Made by a program: the position numbers and the translations under genes. A stretch of 64,000 nucleotides of DNA from Geoalkalibacter halelectricus (GTDB lineage: Bacteria; Desulfobacterota; Desulfuromonadia; Desulfuromonadales; Geoalkalibacteraceae), in the NCBI RefSeq assembly GCF_025263685.1, contig NZ_CP092109.1, forward strand, positions 3,101,001 to 3,165,000, read 5' to 3'. Within the stretch, counting starts at the first letter, position 1, and each line of letters opens with the position of its first letter. Under the pieces are notes generated by a model. The model saw only the letters and a list, made by a program, of their open reading frames with translations, was not told the origin of the DNA and ran no database searches. Positions 27,216-34,882 of the stretch are shown piece by piece.

Positions 27216-28574
27216 ATGCATCGTCCTCAGTTTCACATCGCCCTGATTTGCTGCGCGTTGCTCTGGTCCCTGACGGCCCGACCGGCGTCGGCCATGGAGG
27301 TCGCGGGAGAGCTGTCCGGCCACACGCGCTGGTCCGGTGAGGTGTTGCTCACCCAGGAAGTGATGGTGCCCGCGGGCGCGCGTTTGGAGATCGCCCCGGG
27401 AACCCGGGTGCGTGCGGCGACGGCGGCAAGCGTTCTGCGGATCAACGGCGCTTTGGAGGTCGCCGGTCAAGCCGAGGCACCGGTTGAGTTTCTCACCCCG
27501 CACGGCTGGCAGGGCATTGTGTTCGAGCGCCCCGACCAGCCGGCGCGAATTCGTTATGCACGTTTTTCGGGCGCCGCCACGGCGCTGACCGCCTCAGGCG
27601 CCGAGGTGCAGCTCGAACAGGTGACCTTCAGGGAGTGCCGGACCGCGGTCAAGGGGTTGCGAGAAGCCCATCTGCGGGTGCGCGACAGCCGCTTTGAAAA
27701 CAACCAGATCGGCGTCGATGCGGAGCTCAAATCCCGCCTGACCTTGCAGGGCTGCCTCTTCGAGGGCCAGGCGCAGGCCGGCGCGCGGGTCGCCACCGGC
27801 AGTCATCTCAAGCTGTCCGACTGCCGCTTTGTGGGCAACGGCGCGGGCCTGGTTCTCCAGCAGAAGATCACCGGGGCGATCACCGCCAGCCGTTTTCTCG
27901 ACAACGACCGCGGCCTGGTCGGCACCCGCACCGGCGCCGGTCTTGAGGTCCGGGGCAATCTTTTCGAGAACAACCGCATCGCCTTGGAGAGCGAAACCTT
28001 CTCACAGTTCGCCCTGAGCGACAATCGCTTCGTGCGCAACCAAACGGCGGTGAAAAGCGACCAGTTCGCCACCGGAGAATTTCTGCACAACCTCTTCGAG
28101 GGCAACCGCATCGCCCTGAAGAACACCCGCCGCGCCGACCCGCGCGTGGCGCGCAATGTGTTTCACGGCAACGAGGTGGCGGTCTACTGCGATTTTTCCA
28201 GCTACCCGCGCCTGCACGACAACAACTTTGTGGAAAACCCCCTGGCGGTCAAGCTCGGACCCTTTCAAAGTGCCGCCGGGGCCCGCCTGCCGGGCGCCCA
28301 GCGCCAAGAGGGTATGATAGGGCCCGGCCCAGGAGCGGCGTTGGAGTTCCAGGCGGATTCGATCCAGGACTTCATTGATGCCTCGGCCAACTGGTGGGGG
28401 ATGGATACCCCGCAATTGGCCGCCGCGGGAGCCGAGGGCAATCCCTCGATCTTTTTTGACCGCAGGGATCAGGCTGAGGTAGAGTTGACGGACGGCGCCG
28501 GAGGCGGGCTTCTCGATCAGGTGCGCTTCAGCCCCTGGCTGAACGCCCCGGTGGCCGACGCCGGTCCGCGCTGA
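27216..28574 (+). CDS. Secreted right-handed beta-helix protein (NosD-like fold)
   Basis: The 452-residue protein has a signal peptide (cleavage near ASAME, residue 26) and then about 15 beta-helix coils with recurring N-N-I/F turns (RFENNQIGVD, NLFENNRIALES, NVFHGNEVAVY). It ends with an NWWGMD element like the preceding lipoprotein. NosD, the best-known bacterial member, helps copper-site assembly of N2O reductase, but no nosZ, nosF or nosY is nearby. It is probably a partner of the upstream beta-helix lipoprotein. Confidence 0.8.
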   Translation: MHRPQFHIALICCALLWSLTARPASAMEVAGELSGHTRWSGEVLLTQEVMVPAGARLEIAPGTRVRAATAASVLRINGALEVAGQAEAPVEFLTPHGWQGIVFERPDQPARIRYARFSGAATALTASGAEVQLEQVTFRECRTAVKGLREAHLRVRDSRFENNQIGVDAELKSRLTLQGCLFEGQAQAGARVATGSHLKLSDCRFVGNGAGLVLQQKITGAITASRFLDNDRGLVGTRTGAGLEVRGNLFENNRIALESETFSQFALSDNRFVRNQTAVKSDQFATGEFLHNLFEGNRIALKNTRRADPRVARNVFHGNEVAVYCDFSSYPRLHDNNFVENPLAVKLGPFQSAAGARLPGAQRQEGMIGPGPGAALEFQADSIQDFIDASANWWGMDTPQLAAAGAEGNPSIFFDRRDQAEVELTDGAGGGLLDQVRFSPWLNAPVADAGPR

Positions 28575-28661
28575 CCCGCAAATTGCCGGCAGTTTCTCGG
28601 CGCCGGCAGGGCGAGGGCAGGGCAAGAGGCAAGGATAACAACGTTTAAGGGAGTGGATGAG

Positions 28662-29267
28662 ATGAAAATCAAGACGGGACGCTTGCTGGTGGCGGCGGTA
28701 CTGGTTCTGCTGCTGGGCGGCTTGGCGGGCCAGGCCGCGGCCTGCGTGGGCAAAACCCTGACCCTGGGCACCACCGCCGATCCGCAGCAGACGCTGCTGG
28801 CCGAGATCGTCGCCTTGCTGATCAGCGAGCGCACCGGCACGGCGGTGAACATCGAGCAGTTCGACTCGGCGGCGGCGGTTCACGACGCGCAGCTGCGCGC
28901 CAACGTGGATATCGTCATCGGCTATACGGCCCTGGGGCACTTGGATATTTTGGGCGCCGAGCCCCTCAGTGACCCCCAGGATCTTTATCAGACCGTCAAG
29001 GCCCGCTTCAGCCAGGACATGAACCTGATCTGGCTTGAGCCCTTCGGGTTCGACCGCCAGGCACAAACCGCCGCCTTGGTCTCCGACCAGGCCGCACCCG
29101 TGGTGCGTCGCGACACCCTGCGCCGCTTTCCCGCCCTGGCACGTCTGATCGGGCGGCTTGGCGGCACCATCGACGAGGCCACCCTGGCCGCCTTGGAGGA
29201 GCAATCCCAAAGCCAACCCGCGCGCGATGTGGCGCGCGGCTTCTTGCGCGAAAACCGCTTGATCTGA
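28662..29267 (+). CDS. Orphan OpuAC-like substrate-binding protein
   Basis: ATG 28662 is eight bases after GGGAG; a GTG three codons earlier is an alternative. The 201-residue protein has a signal peptide ending ...QAAAC and resembles the glycine-betaine-type binding fold (TLTLGTT, ISERTGTAVNIEQF, VDIVIGYT, ending VARGFLRENRLI). At 201 residues it is shorter than normal OpuAC proteins, and no ABC permease or ATPase is near. It may sense or sequester a ligand for the adjacent redox proteins. Confidence 0.65.
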   Translation: MKIKTGRLLVAAVLVLLLGGLAGQAAACVGKTLTLGTTADPQQTLLAEIVALLISERTGTAVNIEQFDSAAAVHDAQLRANVDIVIGYTALGHLDILGAEPLSDPQDLYQTVKARFSQDMNLIWLEPFGFDRQAQTAALVSDQAAPVVRRDTLRRFPALARLIGRLGGTIDEATLAALEEQSQSQPARDVARGFLRENRLI

Positions 29268-29284
29268 TGCGAAGGGAGGCGGGC

Positions 29285-30208
29285 ATGGCCCAACTCGACC
29301 GACGCCGCTTCGTTCGCCAGAGCCTGCATGGGGCCCTGGCCGCCGCGACGTTGGGCACCTTGCCGGTTCTGGATCTTCTGGCCCTGCCGGCTCGTGCCGA
29401 GGACAGCCGCGTGACCCTGGCGCTGCGCGAGGGTCAGGACATCGAACGCCTGGTGGCCGACACCCTGGCAGCCCTGGGCGGAATGGAAAAATTCGTTGGC
29501 CGCGGTGAAACCGTAGTCGTCAAGCCCAACATCGGCTGGGACCGCTCTCCGGAAACGGCCGCCAACACCAATCCCCTGGTGGTGCGCGCGGTGGTCGAGC
29601 ATTGCCTGGAGGCCGGCGCGCGCAGCGTGCAGGTGTTTGACCGCAGCGCCAACGACGCGCGGCGCTGCTACGTGAACAGCGGCATCGAGGCGGCGGTCAA
29701 CGCCATCGGGTCCGACCGCGTGCGCGTCGAGCACATGGATCGCCGCGCCTACCGCGACATCGCCATCAAGAAGGGGGTGGAACTGACCAACTGGCCCTTC
29801 TACGTTCCCGCCCTGGAAGCTGATCGCTTCATCAACGTTCCCATCGCCAAGCACCATGGGCTCTCCACCGTCACCTTCGGCCTGAAGAACATCATGGGGG
29901 TGATCGGCGGCAACCGCGGGGTGCTGCATCGGCGCCTGTCCGAATCCCTTGCCGACATCAACACCGTGGTGCATTCGGATCTGACCCTCATCGACGCGGT
30001 GCGCATTCTGGTGGCCAACGGCCCTCAGGGCGGGCGCCTGGAGGATGTGCGGCGCACCGATACCCTCATCGCCTCGGCCGACATCGTCGCCGCCGACGCG
30101 GCGGCCTGCAGGCTCTTCGGCCATGCGCCCGAAGACATCGAAATGATCACTGAAGCCGCGCGTCGTGGTTTGGGCACCATGAATCCTGAAAGGATCGTGC
30201 GGGTTTGA
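29285..30208 (+). CDS. Tat-exported DUF362 protein
   Basis: I chose ATG 29285 because GGGAGG precedes it. The 307-residue protein begins DRRRFVRQSLHGAL, a twin-arginine signal, followed by a DUF362 domain (VVVKPNIGWDRSPETAANTNP near residue 75; FINVPIAKHHGLSTVTFGLKNIMG near 190). The family's function is not established; members often accompany Fe-S proteins. Tat export suggests a cofactor is inserted before transport. It overlaps the polyferredoxin gene by four bases. Confidence 0.85.
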   Translation: MAQLDRRRFVRQSLHGALAAATLGTLPVLDLLALPARAEDSRVTLALREGQDIERLVADTLAALGGMEKFVGRGETVVVKPNIGWDRSPETAANTNPLVVRAVVEHCLEAGARSVQVFDRSANDARRCYVNSGIEAAVNAIGSDRVRVEHMDRRAYRDIAIKKGVELTNWPFYVPALEADRFINVPIAKHHGLSTVTFGLKNIMGVIGGNRGVLHRRLSESLADINTVVHSDLTLIDAVRILVANGPQGGRLEDVRRTDTLIASADIVAADAAACRLFGHAPEDIEMITEAARRGLGTMNPERIVRV

Positions 30209-31743
30209 GGGTGAGTTTGAAGCATCTGCGCATCGCCGTCCAGCTCCTGTGTCTGGGCGGCTTTGTTTTGCTGTTTGTCCTGACCGAATATCGCGGCGAG
30301 GATCAACTCGCCTATCCCGTCAGCCTGCTGTTTCGCATCGACCCCCTGGCGGCCCTCGCCGCCGCACTGGCTCCCGGCGCTTTCGGCTGGAGTTTGCTGT
30401 GGCCGGCACTGGTGGTGGTGCTTCTGACTTTTATCTTGGGCCGGTTTTTCTGCGGCTGGGTCTGCCCCCTGGGAACCACCCTCGACGGCCTCGGCCGGGT
30501 GGTGGGGCGAGGGAACGGACCGGTGGCGACCGGGTGGCGCCGCAGCAAGTATTACCTGCTGATTCTGCTGACGGCCGCCGGAGTGTTTGGCTTACAGATC
30601 ATTGGCTTGTTCGATCCCCTCGCCATTTTCTTGCGCACCCTGACGCTGAGCCTCTATCCGGCCTGGAATCTGGTCGTCAACGGCATCTTCGAGCGGCTCT
30701 ACCACAATCCGGTGCCGGTGGTTTCGCCCCTGGCCGATCGGGTCTATCCCTTCTTCGATAAGTACCTGCTTTCCTTTCATCCCCCGACCTTCACCCTGGC
30801 GGTGTTCACCCTCCTGGTGTTTTTTGCCATCGTTGCCCTGGAGAAGATCGAACGCCGCTTCTGGTGCAAAAACCTCTGCCCCCTGGGTGCGTTGTTTGGA
30901 TTGTGCGCGCGTCATGCGTTGCTGCGCCGGGAACCCGCTGCGCCGTGCAGCGATTGCAGTGCCTGTCTGAACCATTGTCGCAGCGGCGCGGTGAGCGGTG
31001 CCGGACATCGCGCCGGTGAATGTCTGCTGTGCATGGACTGCGAGGGCTTCTGTCCCCAGGGGCGGGTGCGCTGGGCCTGGGGCGCGCCGCGGGCCGGGCA
31101 GGGCGTGGATCTCTCGCGGCGCGGCGTGATTACCGCCGCGGCCGCCGGCATGGTCCTGGCTCCGGTGGCCGGAGTGACCCCCGCTATGTGGCAACGCCAT
31201 TCCTTTCTGCTGCGTCCCCCCGGTTCGGTGGCCGAGGCCGAATTTCAGCGCCGCTGCATCCGCTGCGGGGAGTGCATGAAGGTGTGCATCGGCGGCGCCC
31301 TTCATCCCGCCTTGCTCGATGCCGGTCCCACGGGACTGTGGACGCCGGTTCTGGTGCCGCGCATCGGCTATTGCGAATACAACTGCACTCTGTGCGGCCA
31401 GGTTTGTCCCACCGGCGCCATTCGCCCTTTAAGTCTTGAAGAGAAGCATGAATTCGTCATCGGCATCGCCGTGTTCGACCAGAATCGCTGTATCCCCTTT
31501 GCGCGGGGCGAGGAATGCCTGGTCTGCGAGGAGCATTGCCCCACGCCCGAAAAGGCCATCGTCTTCGACGTGCGGCCGCTATTGGTGGGCGATGAGGAAC
31601 GGCTGGTCAAATTGCCGCGCGTGGTGCGCAATCGCTGCATCGGCTGCGGCATCTGCGAGACCCGCTGTCCCGTGGAGGGCATCAGTCCCATTCGCGTCAC
31701 CAACGAAGGCGAAAGCCGGCGTCCCTTTGATCCCTGGGCATAA
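30205..31743 (+). CDS. NapH-NapG-like fused membrane/periplasmic polyferredoxin
   Basis: In 512 residues, the N-terminal part has about five membrane segments with the NapH-type motifs FFCGWVCPLG (about 79-88) and WCKNLCPLG (about 217-225), then two clusters' worth of Cys (CSDCSACLNHC; CLLCMDCEGFC). At about 304 comes an internal twin-arginine stretch, SRRGVITAAAAG, followed by a NapG-like part with CIRCGECMKVC, CEYNCTLCGQVC, a CIPFARGEECLVCEEHC variant and CIGCGICETRC. NapH and NapG are normally separate and pass quinol electrons to periplasmic reductases. The TTG start overlaps DUF362. Confidence 0.85.
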   Translation: MRVSLKHLRIAVQLLCLGGFVLLFVLTEYRGEDQLAYPVSLLFRIDPLAALAAALAPGAFGWSLLWPALVVVLLTFILGRFFCGWVCPLGTTLDGLGRVVGRGNGPVATGWRRSKYYLLILLTAAGVFGLQIIGLFDPLAIFLRTLTLSLYPAWNLVVNGIFERLYHNPVPVVSPLADRVYPFFDKYLLSFHPPTFTLAVFTLLVFFAIVALEKIERRFWCKNLCPLGALFGLCARHALLRREPAAPCSDCSACLNHCRSGAVSGAGHRAGECLLCMDCEGFCPQGRVRWAWGAPRAGQGVDLSRRGVITAAAAGMVLAPVAGVTPAMWQRHSFLLRPPGSVAEAEFQRRCIRCGECMKVCIGGALHPALLDAGPTGLWTPVLVPRIGYCEYNCTLCGQVCPTGAIRPLSLEEKHEFVIGIAVFDQNRCIPFARGEECLVCEEHCPTPEKAIVFDVRPLLVGDEERLVKLPRVVRNRCIGCGICETRCPVEGISPIRVTNEGESRRPFDPWA

Positions 31744-31768
31744 ACCCGCCTTGTTTTCATTTCCCTCT

Positions 31769-31915
31769 GGTAACTGTTCGGCGTGGGGTCACAACCCCCA
31801 TGTCAAGGAACGCTTTTCGCCGTCCATGGCCGCTTGACTGGCGCCATCCCTGGCGCCAGACACCCTTGCCATGAGGGCTGCGACTCCATGCCGGATGAAT
31901 AGATACACCCCCTCT
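31769..31915 (+). repeat. GTTCAGC-type dispersed repeat, copy 4
   Basis: It begins TAACTGTTCGGCGTGGGGT and ends GGGCTGCGACTCC with GGATGAATAGATACACC, sharing both ends with the copy at 27125-27193. Between them lies TGGCGCCATCCCTGGCGCCA, a small inverted repeat. It occupies most of the gap after the polyferredoxin gene. Confidence 0.5.
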
Positions 31916-31984
31916 CTTGCATTTACGCCAAGTTGCGATAAGGTCGACACAGGTTTGTGAACCTTCTATCCGGGAGGCCGGGCC

Positions 31985-32143
31985 ATGGATCTGGTGCGGG
32001 TATTGATCGCGATTCTTCTGCCACCCCTTGGGGTCTTTCTCCAGGTGGGGATCGGCAAACACTTTTGGATCAATCTGCTTCTGACGCTGCTCGGCTATAT
32101 ACCCGGCCTGGTTCACGCCATATGGATCATCGCCAAGAAATGA
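31985..32143 (+). CDS. YqaE/Pmp3-family small membrane protein
   Basis: A 52-residue frame, MDLVRVLIAILLPPLGVFLQ and onward, shows the Pmp3 pattern: two hydrophobic helices, the PPLGVFL motif, a short loop with GKHFWINLLLTLLGYIPG and a terminal AKK. Yeast Pmp3 relatives affect membrane potential and salt tolerance; bacterial roles are unclear. CGGGAGG lies 9 bases before the ATG. It is 27 bases upstream of a helical stress-like protein. Confidence 0.85.
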   Translation: MDLVRVLIAILLPPLGVFLQVGIGKHFWINLLLTLLGYIPGLVHAIWIIAKK

Positions 32144-32170
32144 CAGACGTCTTTCATCAAGGAGGGCAGG

Positions 32171-32461
32171 ATGGACAAGGAAAAAAAGGAAGCCTATCGC
32201 AAAAAGATCGAAGCGCAGCTCGAGGAGTGGGACGCCCACATCGACGTGCTTAGGGCCCGCGCCAAAAAAGCCGGAGCCGATGCGCGCCTGCAGCTAGACA
32301 AGCAAATCGAGGATCTCAAGGCCCGGCGCGAGAATGTGCGGCACCGTTTGACGGAATTGCAGCAAGCCGGCGACGAAGCCTGGCACAAGGTGCGCGACGG
32401 TATCGATAAGGCCGGCGCCGAATTCAAGAGTGCCTGGGAGAAGATCAAGGAGCGGTTCTAG
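32171..32461 (+). CDS. Small coiled-coil protein
   Basis: The 96-residue highly charged protein has heptad-like sequence throughout (KKIEAQLEEWDAHIDVLRARAKK; LDKQIEDLKARRENVRHRLTEL) and an amphipathic C-terminus (FKSAWEKIKERF). AAGGAGGG precedes the ATG. Similar short proteins occur with stress-induced Pmp3 genes in Geobacter-like bacteria; the function is unknown. Coupled to the YqaE-like gene. Confidence 0.75.
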   Translation: MDKEKKEAYRKKIEAQLEEWDAHIDVLRARAKKAGADARLQLDKQIEDLKARRENVRHRLTELQQAGDEAWHKVRDGIDKAGAEFKSAWEKIKERF

Positions 32462-32500
32462 GGTTGTTTGCGTCCAAAGGCCGGGGCCGCAAGGAAAGGC

Positions 32501-33433
32501 TTAGAGGTCGTTCATGCTGCGGATGCAGTTGCGGCCCTCGTTTTTGGCTTTGTAGAGCGCATCGTCGGCCAGGCGGATCAGATCGTCCACCGAGTTGATG
32601 TTGGGATGAGGGGCGCAGGCCACCCCGAGGCTCACCGTCAACTTTTGCCCGGCCATGGGGCCGGAGAATTTCAGTTCCTGGGCCGCGGTGCGCAGGCGCT
32701 CGGCAACCTGCAGGGCGCGGTCGATCTCCGTTTCGGGCAGCACCAGGGCGAATTCCTCCCCGCCGTAGCGGGCGGCCAGATCGTATTCACGCAAGTGCCC
32801 GCGCAGCAGCGTGGCCATTTCCGCGAGAACCTCGTCGCCCACCTGGTGGCCGTAGGTGTCGTTGATCTTCTTGAAATAATCGATATCCACCATGACCAGG
32901 GCAAAGGGGGTGTGCGCGCGATCGCTGCGCTTGAACTCGCGGGCCAGGGTGTCCATCAGATGGCGGCGGTTGGACAGACGGGTCAGGGGATCGGTGTTGG
33001 ACAATTCAAGCAGCAACTGGTTGCTTTCCTTGAGGCTGTCCTGCAATGACTTGATCTTGAGCTGCACCTTGACCCGCGCCACCAGTTCGCCTGGATCAAA
33101 GGGCTTGGTCACGTAGTCGCTGGCGCCTAGCTCAAGGCCGCGGATTTTGTCCTCGCGATTCTCCTTGCCCGTGAGCATGATGACGGGGATGTCGCGCAAC
33201 TCCTCGCGGGTCTTGACCATGGCGAGAAATTTAAAGCCGTCGATACCAGGCATGTCCACATCGCACAGCACCACGTCCACCGGTTGGGCGAGGATTTTTT
33301 TGAACCCCTCCAAGCCGTCCGCCGCCTCATGATACTTCTTGAACAGGGCGGTCTTCTGCAGGGTTTCAAGAATGTGTTGGCGACCCACCTTGGAGTCGTC
33401 AATAACGAGAATGGCGCTGTCCATGCCCGGCAT
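32501..33433 (-). CDS. Response-regulator diguanylate cyclase (REC-GGDEF)
   Basis: The 310-residue protein has a receiver domain (1-125; LVIDDSK, phospho-acceptor Asp in VLCDVDMPG, VMLTGKE, VTKPF) and a GGDEF domain (about 145-305) with active-site YGGEEFALVLPE. This PleD/WspR-type enzyme makes c-di-GMP when phosphorylated. An RxxD inhibitory site upstream of GGEEF is not obvious. AAGGA lies six bases before the ATG. Its kinase is not adjacent. Confidence 0.93.
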   Translation of the reverse strand: MPGMDSAILVIDDSKVGRQHILETLQKTALFKKYHEAADGLEGFKKILAQPVDVVLCDVDMPGIDGFKFLAMVKTREELRDIPVIMLTGKENREDKIRGLELGASDYVTKPFDPGELVARVKVQLKIKSLQDSLKESNQLLLELSNTDPLTRLSNRRHLMDTLAREFKRSDRAHTPFALVMVDIDYFKKINDTYGHQVGDEVLAEMATLLRGHLREYDLAARYGGEEFALVLPETEIDRALQVAERLRTAAQELKFSGPMAGQKLTVSLGVACAPHPNINSVDDLIRLADDALYKAKNEGRNCIRSMNDL

Positions 33434-33614
33434 TTAGATCCTTAAAATTAATTTGTTTAAATTTTATGGAAGTTTCAGACTTTTGTAAAGAAAAAAAACC
33501 GGAGGCGGGGCTTTGTTCAATGCGAGGAATTTTAGCGTGGATAAAAATTGAAGGAAGGCAAGGCCGCTTTATGCCGATGGATTTAGTTGAGGTTAAATCC
33601 GGCCGACTCCAGCG

Positions 33615-34826
33615 ATGAAAAAACATGCTTTTGATTGTGCCGTAATTGGTGGCGGCATCATTGGGCTGGCCACCGCCTGGTGTCTGCTGCGCGAGGGGGT
33701 CGATTCCCTGGTGCTGGTGGAAAAAGAGCCCACCCTGGCCAGGCATCAGACCGGGCACAACAGCGGCGTGATTCACAGCGGCCTCTATTATCGTCCCGGC
33801 TCGCTCAAGGCGCGGAACTGCGTCCGGGGACGCGAGGCGCTCTATGCCTTTTGCGCGGAGCATGGGGTTGCTTTTGAGCGCTGCGGCAAACTGGTGGTGG
33901 CCAGCCGCGAGGAGGAGTTGCCGCGTCTGGATGCGCTGCGGCAGCGCGGCGTTGCCAACGGCCTGGACGGCATCCTGCACCTGGATGCGGCGGATCTGCG
34001 CACCTATGAGCCGCAGGTGCGGGGGTTGGCCGGCTTGTTCGTGCCCCAGACCGGCATCGTCGACTTCACCCAGGTGGCCGAGACCCTGGCCGGGCTGATT
34101 CGCCGCGCCGGCGGTGAGATCCGTACCCGCTGGGAAGTGAAACGGATCAGGACCCGCGGCGGGGAATTTGAACTTAGCGGTCCGGCGGGGCGGCTAAGTT
34201 GCAACCTGCTCATCAACTGCGCCGGGTTGTTCAGCGACCGCCTGGCCCGAAGTTGTGGGCTGGCACCCGATGTGGCGATCCTGCCCTTTCGCGGCGAGTA
34301 TTTTCGGTTGCGTGCCGAGGCGGCCGATCTGGTGCGCCATCTTATCTATCCGGTACCCGACCCCGCCCTGCCGTTTCTCGGCGTACACCTGACCCGGGGC
34401 ATCGACGGGCGCATCGAAGCCGGACCCAACGCCGTGCCGGCCTGGAAGCGCGAAGGCTATGCGCGTACCAGCTTCAACCTCAGGGATACTTGGGACATTC
34501 TCAGCTTCCCGGGCTTCTGGCGGCTGGTGCCGCGCTTCTGGCAGGTGGGCGCACGGGAATACCGCCGCTCCTTCAGTCGGCGCCTGTTTCTTGCTGACCT
34601 GCGGCGACTGGTGCCGGCCCTGGAGGCGCACCACCTGGGCGAACGCGGCGCGGGCGTCCGGGCCCAGGCGGTCACCGCAACGGGGGAACTTCTTGACGAT
34701 TTCCACATCCTCAACGCGCCGGGAATGGTGCACGTGCTCAATGCGCCCTCGCCCGCGGCCACCGCTTCTCTGGCCATCGGCGCGACCCTGGCCGAGCTGG
34801 CGAGGCAGCCGGGTTTTGGCGGATAA
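33615..34826 (+). CDS. lhgO: L-2-hydroxyglutarate oxidase
   Basis: The 403-residue flavoprotein begins AVIGGGIIGLATAW (FAD Rossmann motif) and continues VLVEKEPTLARHQTGHNSGVIHSGLYY, the LhgO signature. It oxidises L-2-hydroxyglutarate to 2-oxoglutarate with electrons passing to quinone in E. coli. It reads as a single gene, convergent with DAHP synthase; its stop overlaps that gene's terminator. Confidence 0.93.
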   Translation: MKKHAFDCAVIGGGIIGLATAWCLLREGVDSLVLVEKEPTLARHQTGHNSGVIHSGLYYRPGSLKARNCVRGREALYAFCAEHGVAFERCGKLVVASREEELPRLDALRQRGVANGLDGILHLDAADLRTYEPQVRGLAGLFVPQTGIVDFTQVAETLAGLIRRAGGEIRTRWEVKRIRTRGGEFELSGPAGRLSCNLLINCAGLFSDRLARSCGLAPDVAILPFRGEYFRLRAEAADLVRHLIYPVPDPALPFLGVHLTRGIDGRIEAGPNAVPAWKREGYARTSFNLRDTWDILSFPGFWRLVPRFWQVGAREYRRSFSRRLFLADLRRLVPALEAHHLGERGAGVRAQAVTATGELLDDFHILNAPGMVHVLNAPSPAATASLAIGATLAELARQPGFGG

Positions 34827-34851
34827 AAAAAGCCCGGCGAAGTGCCGGGCT
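34825..34851 (-). terminator. Intrinsic terminator of the DAHP synthase gene
   Basis: On the minus strand AGCCCGGC and GCCGGGCT pair around ACTTC and are followed by T7. The plus-strand side continues GGGGG, so it works only for the minus strand. Confidence 0.85.
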
Positions 34852-34882
34852 GGGGGACAGTTGCTGAAAAGGAATAGGGGGG

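Noticed and set aside
28662-29267. Component of a full glycine-betaine ABC importer
   Set aside because: No permease or ATPase gene is near and the binding protein is short.
25271-31743. A nos (nitrous-oxide reductase) operon
   Set aside because: Beta-helix and NapG/H-like proteins fit, but no nosZ, nosF, nosY or nosL was found.
31860-31984. Extra small gene between the polyferredoxin and the YqaE-like gene
   Set aside because: The segment is occupied by the dispersed repeat and has no frame with a ribosome site.
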